A stretch of DNA of 40,678 bases from Actinomycetota bacterium (GTDB lineage: Bacteria; Actinomycetota; Aquicultoria; JACQXZ01): assembly GCA_016208465.1 (NCBI GenBank), contig JACQXZ010000005.1:1-40678 (forward strand). The letters are read 5' to 3'. The notes beneath the pieces are model-generated. The model saw nothing but the letters and a program-made list of their open reading frames with translations, searched no databases and had not been told where the DNA came from. The translations under genes were made by a program, and so were the position numbers. This document shows positions 10,846-18,890 of the stretch, piece after piece (position 1 is the stretch's first letter; each line of letters starts with the position of its first letter).

Positions 10846-11517
10846 TTAATCCGACGTGTCTAAGGTTTCAAATGGATTAACCGCTCTTCCGCCGCCAAGA
10901 TGAATCTCAAAATGAAGATGAGGTGATCCTCCTCTTGCGTTACCAGTGTTTCCCACAAACGCGATTGTCTGGCCAGCCGTTACTCTTGTTCCTGTACTTA
11001 CCGCATATCCGCTTAAATGAGCATAGAAATAAACATTTCCATCATCGCCATTCAGCCATAACATTATTCCTCCGGTTCCACCGCGTTGTTCCCTCGAAAC
11101 TGTACCATTTACTACAGCCACCACAGGAGTATTCATTTCAGCAAAAATATCATTTCCTTTATGGCGTCTGCCTCTTCCGCGCGGCGACCCCCAATCATTG
11201 CTAAATTGATGAGGACCGGCTACCGGAAATACAAAACCTTCGGTTCTAAAACCATTATCCTGAGGAGCAGCTTCTCGAGAAACACTCGCTTTTGGCGCTC
11301 TTGCAACTCTCCTAGTTCTTCTTTTTAATACTCTTTTCTTTTGTGTTGCTGGCGCGCTTGGTGCGCTCGCCTCAGGTTTTTTCGCTTCCACTTCGACCCG
11401 ATTTCCCTTTTCTAAATACACCCCTGCATAAGCAGAAAAAGTTAAACTAAAAACAAAAATCAGATTAAGCAAGAAGGTAAATCTCTTAAGATAAGTTCTA
11501 CCACCCCTAATTTCCAT
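10846..11517 (-). CDS. Secreted M23 (LytM-type) peptidase, short paralogue
   Basis: Exported zinc peptidase of the LytM/lysostaphin class, expected to cut or bind peptidoglycan cross-bridges. Layout of the 223 residues: a signal peptide (about 1-31, ending SAYAG), a basic Ala/Pro/Lys/Arg-rich linker to about residue 90, then a C-terminal M23 domain. Zinc ligands are visible in RRHKGNDIF and HLHFEIH, with a YAHLSG catalytic His between them, so it looks active. The domain is very similar to that of the next gene upstream, so the two are likely tandem duplicates; this one lacks the coiled coil. The AGGAGG is only two bases from the ATG, unusually close. Confidence 0.88.
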   Translation of the reverse strand: MEIRGGRTYLKRFTFLLNLIFVFSLTFSAYAGVYLEKGNRVEVEAKKPEASAPSAPATQKKRVLKRRTRRVARAPKASVSREAAPQDNGFRTEGFVFPVAGPHQFSNDWGSPRGRGRRHKGNDIFAEMNTPVVAVVNGTVSREQRGGTGGIMLWLNGDDGNVYFYAHLSGYAVSTGTRVTAGQTIAFVGNTGNARGGSPHLHFEIHLGGGRAVNPFETLDTSD

Positions 11518-11654
11518 CGCCTCCTGAAATTTTTTAATGGCCCACTACAACTAGTAAGCAAATTACAACGCAGGGTGTTTACTATAAAGTAATTCCAAAA
11601 CATTGTCAAATTGAAGGCGAACTGATGTTTAGAAGGCATAAAAAGTGTTAAAGC

Positions 11655-11686
11655 AAAAAGGCAGGACAAAAATGTCCTGCCTTTTT
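11655..11686 (-). terminator. Strong terminator between the two M23 genes
   Basis: A perfect 14-bp stem, AAAAAGGCAGGACA / TGTCCTGCCTTTTT, with a four-base A/T loop. The A and T ends make it work on either strand. It lies about 50 bases past the stop of the larger M23 gene, so the shorter paralogue probably has its own promoter. Confidence 0.9.
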
Positions 11687-11732
11687 CTAAAAACTCCTTG
11701 ATTGCTTTACCCGCATGACGAGCAAAGGAAAC

Positions 11733-12791
11733 CTAATCAGCAGCCTCTAGTGTTTCATGAGGATTAACTGCTCTTCTGCCGTCAACATGAATCTCAAAAT
11801 GAAGATGAGGTGAACTTCCTCTTGCGTTACCAGTATCACCAACATAGGCGATGGTCTGACCTGATCTTACTCGAGCACCTGTTCCTACTGCGTAGCCATT
11901 TAAGTGAGCGTAAAAGTAAACATTTCCATCATCGCCATCCAACCATAACATTATTCCTCCTGATCCGCCGCGTTTTTCCATTGAAACAACTCCGTCAACT
12001 ACCGCGACTACAGGGGTTCCTTTTAAAGCAAAAATATCATTTCCTTTATGGCGTCTGCGTCCTCCTCCTCTTGAATCTCCCCAGTCATCGCTAAACGAAT
12101 GCGCGCCCTCTACCGGAAAAACAAAACCTTCATTTCTAAAAGAAACATCCAGTGGACCAACGTCTCGAGAAACAGCAAGCCTTCCTATTCTTGACGCCCC
12201 CTGACTCTTGGCGCGATTCAGTAACTCCTGTTGTTTCCTTAGTCTTGAAGCAAGCTGGCTTTGAGAGTTTCTTAATCTTCTCGCAAAAACTTCTTTTCGT
12301 TTCTTTTCTTCTAATAATTTCTGATTTGACAATTCAATTTCAGCTTTTTTTTGTTTAACTTTTTTGTAAACTTCTGCATCCTGACGAGCGATCTTTGTCA
12401 TTAGATCCCAGCGAACTACAAAATCACGAAAATCATTTGCGCCAAATAAAACATCAAAAAAGTTAACTTTTCCATATCGATAAACCGCGGCTACTCTTTT
12501 ACTTAAAACCTGCTGGGTTCTTTGAAGTTCTTCCTCAGCCTCTTTAATCTTGACCTTATTTGTACGAATGTTTGCGTTAATTTTTTTCAAGCTGTTAGAA
12601 GCATAATTATATTCATTTGTGGTTTTCTTTAATTCAGTATTTAAATTAGCAATTTGAGCGGATGTCGCAGCAGTTTCCTGTTTTTTAACAGTATTACTGC
12701 GAGAACGAGGTCTTGCATATGCGGAATAAGAGTTTAAAAAAATTAAAACGGTCATTGTTGCTGCGATTAAAGTTTTTCTTAAACCGTTTAT
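11733..12791 (-). CDS. Secreted coiled-coil M23 peptidase (EnvC/NlpD-like)
   Basis: Exported LytM-type zinc peptidase with an N-terminal coiled coil of the kind used to place cell-wall hydrolases. The coil runs over about residues 35-190 (Lys/Glu/Gln-rich heptads). The M23 domain follows, with RRHKGNDIF, YAHLNG and HLHFEIH intact. From the first ATG (12755) the signal peptide would be only about 14 residues with no basic start. Reading upstream in frame adds NGLRKTLIAAT, which completes a normal signal peptide, and a GGGGGAG ribosome site stands just before ATT-ATA-ATA at 12797-12789. I place the start at the ATA at 12791 (6 nt spacing), a rare start codon; 12755 is the conservative alternative. 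Confidence 0.85.
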   Translation of the reverse strand: MNGLRKTLIAATMTVLIFLNSYSAYARPRSRSNTVKKQETAATSAQIANLNTELKKTTNEYNYASNSLKKINANIRTNKVKIKEAEEELQRTQQVLSKRVAAVYRYGKVNFFDVLFGANDFRDFVVRWDLMTKIARQDAEVYKKVKQKKAEIELSNQKLLEEKKRKEVFARRLRNSQSQLASRLRKQQELLNRAKSQGASRIGRLAVSRDVGPLDVSFRNEGFVFPVEGAHSFSDDWGDSRGGGRRRHKGNDIFALKGTPVVAVVDGVVSMEKRGGSGGIMLWLDGDDGNVYFYAHLNGYAVGTGARVRSGQTIAYVGDTGNARGSSPHLHFEIHVDGRRAVNPHETLEAAD

Positions 12792-12808
12792 TATAATCTC
12801 CCCCTTTT

Positions 12809-12945
12809 CAAGTTAGGCTCACTTCGTTCGCTAACTTGAATTGTAAATTTTAAATTGAAAAATGCAAATTAAAAAATAAGGATTACCTTTTTATATTTTG
12901 CATTTTAAAATTTGCAATTTTCATTTTGCAATTACAGAAATTTCA
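12809..12945. repeat. Hairpin plus AT-rich repeat, family B copy 1 (5' of M23 gene)
   Basis: The hairpin arms caagttag (12809-12816) and ctaacttg (12831-12838) flank gctcacttcgttcg. An AT-rich fold-back follows, with aaaaaataaggattac and tatattttgcatt. A near-copy lies at 40413-40530, also directly upstream of the ribosome site of a minus-strand gene (sepF). Confidence 0.75.
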
Positions 12946-13222
12946 TCAATGTTGAAATCCTATACACAAACTTTAAGACTAACAACGACTTTCATCATAA
13001 TGCTCATTTTTAACTATTTATCACAGAGGAATTTTAGTGTCAATTGAGTTTTGGAAAATTTATATTTTAATTTCTAGATTCTTTGTTTAAATTATTATTC
13101 CTGCAAGATAAAAAATTTTTTTTAAATTTTTTAAAATAATTTAAATTTTTCGCTCTAAAATATGCTTCCTATTTTTATCTTCCATTTTAAAATTTCCAAA
13201 TTGAAATCTTCAGTTTGCAATT
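12946..13222. other. AT-rich gap with no gene seen
   Basis: About 280 bases of A/T-rich sequence with poly-T and poly-A runs between the upstream side of the M23 gene and the end of the P-loop kinase gene. Near 13165-13220 there are repeat-like words (ttttaaaatttccaaattgaaatc). It may hold the M23 promoter, but no clear -35/-10 pair stands out. Confidence 0.4.
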
Positions 13223-13244
13223 CAACCCCGATTTATCGGGGTTG
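13223..13244 (-). terminator. GC-rich hairpin after the P-loop kinase gene
   Basis: CAACCCCGAT / ATCGGGGTTG is a perfect 10-bp stem with a two-base centre, directly after the stop at 13246. The minus strand has no good T run after it, so it is either a weak terminator or a dispersed hairpin. Confidence 0.6.
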
Positions 13245-13245
13245 C

Positions 13246-14142
13246 TTACGTTTTCCATAAACGAACTTTTCCAAATTCGTCTCCGTTGATATTTATTTTT
13301 AAAAATCCAAATTCAATTCCTTTAATGATCTGATTGATTGAAGCCGGTGTGAATATTTCAATACAACCATCCTTATTATTTAATTTATCTATAACACCAA
13401 TTCCCTTTGTTGATCCATTTTCATCTTTAAGACCAACTATTAAATTCTCAAATTCTCTTCTTTTCAACACATCCTGAAAGGAAGGATAAAAGGAAATCTG
13501 ATTTATTTTTAATTTTATGCGAGTTGAATCTTTAAAATAACTCTCAAATTTCAACTTTCTGTTTTTTGCTCTCATTTCAGAAGAAAGTCTTTTTACTTCA
13601 ACTGGAACTGGTAAAATTTTAACAACTGGTTTCTGGTATGAGGAAAGAACCTTTAAAATTACATACAGTTCGTCTTCTCTCTGAGACGCAATAACAAAAT
13701 CTGGTCTCAAAGAAATTATTTTATGGTATTTAAGCGCCTGACCCATTGCGCCATCAATTAAGCCGCTTGTGTCAATTATCAACAAGTCTGGATTTAACTT
13801 TTCAGTTTCATCTACCAATTGTTTTGTTCCAACTACACTTTGAAGAAGATGACCGTAAGGAGAAGTATCCCCTACAAAATATAACTTATCAGGTTCAATT
13901 AAATCATTAAAAATGTTTTCCCTCGAAAGAACAGCAGAACCTATTGTGCAGGGAGGACCAATTGACGTTTGTCCCAAATCAGCATCAACAAAACCGACTC
14001 TAAGTCCACGGGAAACAGCTTCTTTCGCAAGAATAAAGGCAAATGTTGTTTTGCCTGTATCAGATCCCCCAAGCAAAAAAACTTTACCTTTCGCTTCAAT
14101 TAAATCATTAATTGTTCTCTTCCATTCAAATGGAACATACAT
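13246..14142 (-). CDS. Clp1/GRC3-type P-loop polynucleotide kinase-like protein
   Basis: P-loop NTPase that looks like the Clp1/NOL9/GRC3 polynucleotide 5'-kinase family, best known from RNA processing in eukaryotes and archaea. Walker A is GGSDTGKTT at residues 25-33. Downstream is DADLGQTSIGPP (53-64), the family's characteristic strand with Asp and Gln that position the nucleic-acid 5' end. LIIDTSGLIDG around residue 125 resembles the Walker B region. The C-terminal third has GIGVIDKLN and a short beta-rich tail. The ATG follows AGGTGA. It stands alone between repeat-filled gaps, so context gives no substrate. The family call is good; RNA-kinase activity is inferred. Confidence 0.75.
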   Translation of the reverse strand: MYVPFEWKRTINDLIEAKGKVFLLGGSDTGKTTFAFILAKEAVSRGLRVGFVDADLGQTSIGPPCTIGSAVLSRENIFNDLIEPDKLYFVGDTSPYGHLLQSVVGTKQLVDETEKLNPDLLIIDTSGLIDGAMGQALKYHKIISLRPDFVIASQREDELYVILKVLSSYQKPVVKILPVPVEVKRLSSEMRAKNRKLKFESYFKDSTRIKLKINQISFYPSFQDVLKRREFENLIVGLKDENGSTKGIGVIDKLNNKDGCIEIFTPASINQIIKGIEFGFLKININGDEFGKVRLWKT

Positions 14143-14164
14143 CCAGTTTCACCTGAATAACATT

Positions 14165-14475
14165 TTAATCAGAAATTCCAAATAACAAATTCCAATGTTT
14201 AAATATGAAAGAAATTAAAAATAAAAGATAAAAAATCAAAAATACATATCAAAATGAAAAAAATTATAATGCAAGATTCAAGTAATCAATAAAGTCGTAG
14301 GTTGTAGGGCTTTTAGGAACTTCTCCTTTAGACCTCAAAACTTTAGACCTAAGACCTATATGTTTAGCGTTCATCTTTGAATTTTGATTTGTCATTTTAA
14401 TATTTGATTTTCTATTTTTGATTTTAAAACTTATTTGGTACTTGAAATTTGTTATTTATCCTTTTGACGCTTATC
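14165..14475. repeat. Fold-back repeat family A, direct copy 1
   Basis: Begins near tcagaaattccaaataac, contains aaaaatacatatcaaaatg and attataatgcaagattcaag, then a centre with gtcgtaggttgtaggg. It returns through attcatctttgaattttgatttgtc to ttgaaatttgttatttatcc. The two halves are complementary. A near-identical direct copy lies at 14736-15065; the two flank a 60-codon gene fragment. It fills the gap, with no other gene in it. Confidence 0.85.
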
Positions 14476-14530
14476 TAATTTCAGCTATCACACTCATAGC
14501 CTCTTACCACCAACCCATCTTGTTAAAGCA

Positions 14531-14713
14531 CTAAAATGTAATAAAAAACAAAATATTAATTGTTACTGTTGCCAGCATAAGATAATGATGATTGTAGCCT
14601 TTGTGTTTTCGAGCATAATAATATCCCATTATAAAAGCTATAATGAGAAAAAGTTCCCAGACAAGACTTAAGTCTGAATAAAAACCAGCTTTAGTTCCTA
14701 AAAAACCTTTCAC
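14531..14713 (-). CDS. Small membrane protein resembling the N-terminal half of DUF420
   Basis: Sixty residues: a FLGT-type start, one membrane segment (about 16-34), a basic turn YYARKHKGYNHH, and a second segment (about 44-60) that runs straight to the stop. The order FLGT, DLSLVWEL, ARKHKG and HHYLMLATV resembles the first half of DUF420 membrane proteins, which are usually more than twice as long. It may be a truncated gene or a short family member. The start is a GTG with AGGGGTG upstream. It is enclosed by two near-identical direct repeats, which suggests the rest was lost by recombination or repeat insertion. Confidence 0.5.
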   Translation of the reverse strand: MKGFLGTKAGFYSDLSLVWELFLIIAFIMGYYYARKHKGYNHHYLMLATVTINILFFITF

Positions 14714-14735
14714 TGAACACCCCTTGGACTAACCC

Positions 14736-15065
14736 GAACAAGTCAGAAATTCCAAATAACAATATTCAAATTACAAATAAATCTCAAATTACAATGTCCA
14801 AATATGAAAGAAATCAAAAATAAAAGATAAAAAATCAAAAATACATATCAAAATGAAAAAATTATAATGCAAGATTCAAGTAATCAATAAAGTCGTAGGT
14901 TGTAGGGATTTTAGAAACTTCTCCTTTAAACCTAAGACCTATACGTTTAGTGTTCATCTTTGAATTTTGATTTGTCATTTTAATATTTGATTTTTTATCT
15001 TTGATTTTAAAACTTATTTGATGCTTGGAATTTGGTATTTATCCTTTTGATGCTTATCTAATTTC
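14736..15065. repeat. Fold-back repeat family A, direct copy 2
   Basis: Near-identical to 14165-14475 over its whole length, including the unique centre (aataaagtcgtaggttgtaggg), with small differences such as loss of a ctcaaaactttaga block. It begins with the fuller end acccgaacaagtcagaaattccaaat, also seen near 17058 and, in part, near 18591. Confidence 0.85.
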
Positions 15066-15117
15066 ACCCATTACCTATAACCTCTTACCCATAACCTTTT
15101 TTATTTACATCTTTATT

Positions 15118-16080
15118 CTATAAAAGACTACCTTTATCCTTTGTTTCTTCCTCAAATTTTTCATCTTCATCCTCTTGATATGAATCAAACCTCCGCCGCC
15201 ATCGGATAAGCCAAATTCCTGTGCTGATAATAACGGTAACAGATAAAATCATCCAGCCAAAATACCTCAAACTACTCAATAAAAGAAAACCATTTCTTTT
15301 TTTATTAATGTGTTCACGCCACAAAATATCGAATTCGTTAATATTGATCCCCAGAGACTTCTTGATTGCATTTTCAAAACTACTCCGATGCTGCAAATTA
15401 GTTATAATAATTCGCAATTTATCGGTTCCATAACGACTGGAAATAAATTTAATTATCAAGTATCCCTCAAGAGAAACCTTTCTTCGTGTCTCAACATCGG
15501 AAGGAGCAGACATTATCTGATTAAGCCTGGGAATTGAATCAATATCTCCTTTTAAAAATAAATTTTCTTCTTCGACTGAATAAGATGGATAATCTGATTC
15601 AAAAATAGCCAATCCTTCAATGAACCAAAAAGGAATTTTAAAAATTTCGGGAATGCTCTTAATAAAAATAATATGTGTTATTTCATGAGGAATAGTAGTT
15701 TCAAGGCTCCCTGCTTCTGCTGATAAAGATATCTGATTAGATGAAGGTTCCGCAAAACCAATCGTTTCTTCCGGTGGATTGATTGCTAAATACTCTTTTT
15801 GATTGCTATATAAATATATTTTTATTTTATCTTTAGGTTTAAAGCTCAACTCAGAAACAAGACGATCATAATTGCTTTCTGCCAGCTTCTTTGTTTTAAC
15901 GGCCAAATTCAAATCATCATAAAAAATAATAAAATGAGGCGTTTCCATTTGTTTCCAATTAATTGCAAAAACATTCTGATTTTTGGTAAAGAGAAGCAAT
16001 AAAATAAATGTAGCCGCGAAGATAGGCAAAGCAGTTATCCGATGGTTCCTTTTTTTACTCGAATATCTAAATCTTGGAAT
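15118..16080 (-). CDS. Membrane-anchored metallopeptidase, peptidase MA family
   Basis: Extracytoplasmic zinc peptidase-like protein. Numbering from the TTG at 16029: hydrophobic signal or anchor 1-22, HEITH zinc motif at 115-119, likely third ligand Glu138 in WFIEGLA, a transmembrane segment at about 251-275, and an acidic cytoplasmic tail. This fits the gluzincin peptidase MA group; substrate unknown. The TTG has no ribosome site nearby. In frame upstream, AAGGA lies 7 nt before an ATT at 16080, giving an N-terminus of PRFRYSSKKRNHRITAL, the basic region a signal peptide needs. I take ATT as the likely start and 16029 as the conservative one. Confidence 0.75.
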   Translation of the reverse strand: MPRFRYSSKKRNHRITALPIFAATFILLLLFTKNQNVFAINWKQMETPHFIIFYDDLNLAVKTKKLAESNYDRLVSELSFKPKDKIKIYLYSNQKEYLAINPPEETIGFAEPSSNQISLSAEAGSLETTIPHEITHIIFIKSIPEIFKIPFWFIEGLAIFESDYPSYSVEEENLFLKGDIDSIPRLNQIMSAPSDVETRRKVSLEGYLIIKFISSRYGTDKLRIIITNLQHRSSFENAIKKSLGININEFDILWREHINKKRNGFLLLSSLRYFGWMILSVTVIISTGIWLIRWRRRFDSYQEDEDEKFEEETKDKGSLL

Positions 16081-16117
16081 TCTTAGATCCTTTCTATTTC
16101 GTTCGACTTATAATATC

Positions 16118-16153
16118 AAATTCTATAATATCTAATTAGATATTATAGAATTT
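16118..16153. promoter_or_regulatory. Perfect 36-base palindrome
   Basis: Positions 16118-16153 read the same on both strands (each half is 18 bases, centre aatt). It lies between the J-protein stop and the metallopeptidase start. It could be a terminator stem for the flavin reductase/J-protein pair or a protein-binding site. It is wholly A/T-rich. Confidence 0.7.
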
Positions 16154-16165
16154 GTGCTCATGCGT

Positions 16166-16450
16166 TTATTTTTCCTTTAACCAGATTTTTGCTACTCCCA
16201 ATAAACCATATTCTAACCATATTTGCCAAAAATCTGTTGATCTTTCTCTATCATAAGCAAGTCTTTTTAATGGATCAGATAAAACACCGTAAGCTTCATT
16301 TAGTTCCTGCATTTTTCTGGTAGCTTGTCTTTTCTCATCTAATAAATGCTTGTCAGGATGATACTTCATAGATAAAGCTTTGTATGCTTTTTCAATTACT
16401 TCCTGAGATGCCTCCTGATGAACTTCAAGGATTCTATAGTAATCTGTCAT
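16166..16450 (-). CDS. Small J-domain (DnaJ-like) protein
   Basis: Cochaperone that would stimulate a DnaK-type Hsp70. The 94 residues are little more than a J domain: DYYRILEV at the start, the HPD motif in KYHPDKH, and LSDPLKRLAYD at its end. A short Trp-rich tail follows (FWQIWLEYGLLGVAKIW), which may bind a client or a membrane. The ATG at 16450 follows AGGAAG; the longer open frame runs back into the flavin reductase gene and is not used. It begins just after the upstream gene ends, so the two are probably co-transcribed. Confidence 0.88.
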   Translation of the reverse strand: MTDYYRILEVHQEASQEVIEKAYKALSMKYHPDKHLLDEKRQATRKMQELNEAYGVLSDPLKRLAYDRERSTDFWQIWLEYGLLGVAKIWLKEK

Positions 16451-16452
16451 AC

Positions 16453-17016
16453 TTAACTTCCTTTTTTTGAATATCCATAAAATCCTATTTTTTCTTTTAG
16501 GCTCCAATATTCATGAACTGTATAAGCAAATGGTTTCGCTTTAGCTATATCAACTTTTCCTTTTTCGTCTAAAACATCTTCATCTATATGAACTTTTACA
16601 ACTTCGCCTATAAAAAGATCGTGAGTGCCTAGTGATATTATATTTTTTACTTTGCATTCTATGTTTACAGGACATTCTTCTATCAAAGGAGGCTTTACCT
16701 GTAAGGCTGAAACAGAAGTTAATTTAGCCTGCTTAAACTTATCAATATCTTTTCCTGATACAACACCACAGTAGTCTACCGCAAAAACCAAGTCTTCTGA
16801 AGGAATATTAACTACAAATTCTTTTGATTCGCTTATCAGTTTATGTGAATATCTGCTTGGTCTTATGCTTATCCCAATCATAGGAGGTTCTGAACAAATC
16901 GTTCCCACCCATGCAAGTGTAATAATATTAGGCTTTAAGTTCGCATCCACGCTTGTCACAAGAACAACGGGACAGGGAAAAAGCGCTGTTGTAGGATCTT
17001 TTAATTTTTTTGCCAT
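16453..17016 (-). CDS. Flavin reductase / flavoredoxin-like FMN-binding protein
   Basis: Split-barrel FMN protein of the flavin reductase (flavoredoxin) family, expected to pass electrons between NAD(P)H, flavin or metal-centre partners in the cytoplasm. PVVLVTSVDANLKPNIITLAW and PPMIGISIRPSRYSHKLI are the typical N-terminal flavin-binding stretches, and HDLFIGEVV is near the middle of the barrel. The length of 187 is usual. AGAGGAG precedes the ATG. The downstream J-protein gene follows at once. The partner is not shown by context. Confidence 0.85.
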   Translation of the reverse strand: MAKKLKDPTTALFPCPVVLVTSVDANLKPNIITLAWVGTICSEPPMIGISIRPSRYSHKLISESKEFVVNIPSEDLVFAVDYCGVVSGKDIDKFKQAKLTSVSALQVKPPLIEECPVNIECKVKNIISLGTHDLFIGEVVKVHIDEDVLDEKGKVDIAKAKPFAYTVHEYWSLKEKIGFYGYSKKGS

Positions 17017-17054
17017 ATTGCCACTCCTCTTTGCATTTTATATTTTATATATTA

Positions 17055-17128
17055 CCCAACCCGAACAAGTCAGAAATTCCAAATCTCAATATCCAAATAA
17101 CAAATAAGCTCCAATTTCCAATGTTTAA
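17055..17128. repeat. Partial fold-back repeat, family A
   Basis: Shares acccgaacaagtcagaaattccaaat with the start of the repeat at 14736, then continues as a run of ccaaataacaaataa words. Only the left arm is present. Confidence 0.65.
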
Positions 17129-17133
17129 ATGAT

Positions 17134-17595
17134 TCAAAGATTCGCTGATTTTTGCCTCCTTGAATGACAAACTCTTTTTGTTTGACCTTCACCCGAAGTT
17201 ACTTCTGTTGGAGATAAGTTTAAAGCGCACTTACCAGAAAAATGAACACATCCAATGCATCCCGACCACGTCATCTCCCATGAAGCATTTTCCAGATAAG
17301 ACAAATATTGTTTAAAATGGTGAGGAAACAGTTCTTGAAATTTCTCTCTTGCTTCAATCATGCGATCAAAATCAATTGCGCCGCAAAGTTCTGAAAGCAA
17401 ACATAAATTAGCTACCAGTTCTACCCGTTTGGGGCCATCAGGATTTTTCACAAAATCATCTGCCATACCGCCAACTTTTTCTTCAAGAGAATAAACTTTT
17501 TCTTCCAGACTCAAACTGTCGCTCCCATTAATCAGCTTTTGTTTCAACTCAGACAACAGTTTTAGACTTTCAGTTAGCTCCTGATCGGTTTCCAT
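17134..17595 (-). CDS. Hypothetical protein with C-terminal cysteines
   Basis: I do not recognise a family. From the ATG at 17595 it is 153 residues: an N-terminal helical, Glu/Lys/Leu-rich region, then WSGCIGCVHFSGKCAL near the C-terminus and a last Cys in RVCHS. The four cysteines could bind zinc or a small Fe-S cluster. The ATG has GGGGG 9 nt upstream; the open frame extends to a TTG that overlaps the stop of the preceding IMPase-like gene, so coupling is possible with that longer form. Cytoplasmic by composition. Confidence 0.65.
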   Translation of the reverse strand: METDQELTESLKLLSELKQKLINGSDSLSLEEKVYSLEEKVGGMADDFVKNPDGPKRVELVANLCLLSELCGAIDFDRMIEAREKFQELFPHHFKQYLSYLENASWEMTWSGCIGCVHFSGKCALNLSPTEVTSGEGQTKRVCHSRRQKSANL

Positions 17596-17648
17596 TAAAA
17601 TAAACCCCCTTATGGGCAACAGGTCTAAGAGATTTTTCGACACATCCT

Positions 17649-18578
17649 TCAACCTGCTAATTTATCTTTAAGTCTTTGAATTCCCTTATCTACTTCAAAG
17701 ATAATTTTTTTATGTAAAGAGGCAGAAGTTGCGGCTATCGTTGAAATCTGAAACTCCGCTCCAGATCCAAGCAAATAATAATCATCCAGAGAACGACCAT
17801 AGCCGTCTGTTACAATACAACCGCCTTCTTTAACAATAAGAACTGCCGCCGCTATATCATAGGGATTATTATTCAAAACTGAGCCCTGACCGACTTCTTC
17901 GAAATATCTATTAACTTTAGGAACTTCTTCAATCATTCTCTTTCCAATATCAACATAAGCATCCATTTGACCTGTTATAAGTCTGGTAAGAGAAAAACAC
18001 GCGCTTCCCAGATCAAATAATCCGCCGTCAACTGAAGAAATATCAACTAATTCACCCAAAACTGTTATTAATGATTCAGCCGGCCGGCCTCTGAAGCCAA
18101 TTGTCCAAAAAAGATTTTTCAGATTATCGTTATCGCTAAGAATAGGGGTTCCTGTTTCTATTTTAACACTTTTTCCTTTTTCAGCAAAAAAAATTGTTTC
18201 GTTTTTAATTTCTTGAATGCAACCATATAAAACATTTTTCATTTTAGGCTTTTCTTCATAAACCGCGCCCGCAACTGAAACACAGCAAGATTCCAATCCG
18301 GCAGCGGCCGGCCGTGTTCCATCAATAGGGTCAATTATCAAAACGAATTCAGGCTTTCCAAATATAACCAGACCCTTGTCTTCAGAATAATAAGCAATGT
18401 TCCCGCATTTTTTAAGAAAATCTTCCGTCTCTTTTTCTGCAATTTCATCAATAACAAAGGTTGTATCTCCGCCTACTGCTTTCCCCAATGAATGACGCGA
18501 AGACACTTTTCCAATATGAGGCTTAACACTTTTTTGTATTTTGGCGGTTAACTCATAGATTAAATCTTTAATTTCCAA
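17649..18578 (-). CDS. Inositol monophosphatase-family phosphatase
   Basis: Mg-dependent sugar-phosphate phosphatase of the IMPase/FBPase superfamily. Metal-site motifs: GGDTTFVID near the N-terminus, a Glu66-Asp67 pair (YYSED, where the family usually has GEE), and DPIDGT at 83-88. The second half has the GGGLFDLGS-like and AAVLIVKEGG regions expected. From the TTG at 18578 (CAGGAGAG upstream) it has 309 residues; the longer frame from 18650 reads repeat DNA. The substrate could be inositol phosphate, fructose bisphosphate or another; sequence alone does not decide. Confidence 0.85.
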   Translation of the reverse strand: MEIKDLIYELTAKIQKSVKPHIGKVSSRHSLGKAVGGDTTFVIDEIAEKETEDFLKKCGNIAYYSEDKGLVIFGKPEFVLIIDPIDGTRPAAAGLESCCVSVAGAVYEEKPKMKNVLYGCIQEIKNETIFFAEKGKSVKIETGTPILSDNDNLKNLFWTIGFRGRPAESLITVLGELVDISSVDGGLFDLGSACFSLTRLITGQMDAYVDIGKRMIEEVPKVNRYFEEVGQGSVLNNNPYDIAAAVLIVKEGGCIVTDGYGRSLDDYYLLGSGAEFQISTIAATSASLHKKIIFEVDKGIQRLKDKLAG

Positions 18579-18587
18579 TGTGTCTCT

Positions 18588-18885
18588 CCTGAACCCGAAT
18601 AAGACGGAACTAAAAGTCAGAAATTCCAAACAACAAATTACAATATCCAAAGATGGAAACTAAATCAAAAATAAAATATAAAAGATTAAAAATACATATA
18701 AAAATGTAAAAATTCTAAACCCTAAGCGCCAAATTCCAAGGCAGACTTCAAACTACCATCTCGGACAGCAAGTGAAAACTGAAAAATCTTTCCTTTAAGC
18801 TCGCGACTTAATTTGAACTTATCTTTAAATTTTGATTTGTCATTTTGATTTTTTATCTTTGATTTTTGATTTTAATCCCTATCGC
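18588..18885. repeat. Fold-back repeat family A, diverged copy
   Basis: Starts with acccgaataag and gtcagaaattccaaa, has the block aaaaatacatataaaaatg (two changes from other copies), and returns through aaattttgatttgtc and ttttttatctttgattttt. The centre (about 18720-18820) is unlike the other copies. It fills the 310-base gap, with no gene seen. Confidence 0.75.
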
Positions 18886-18890
18886 CCCCC

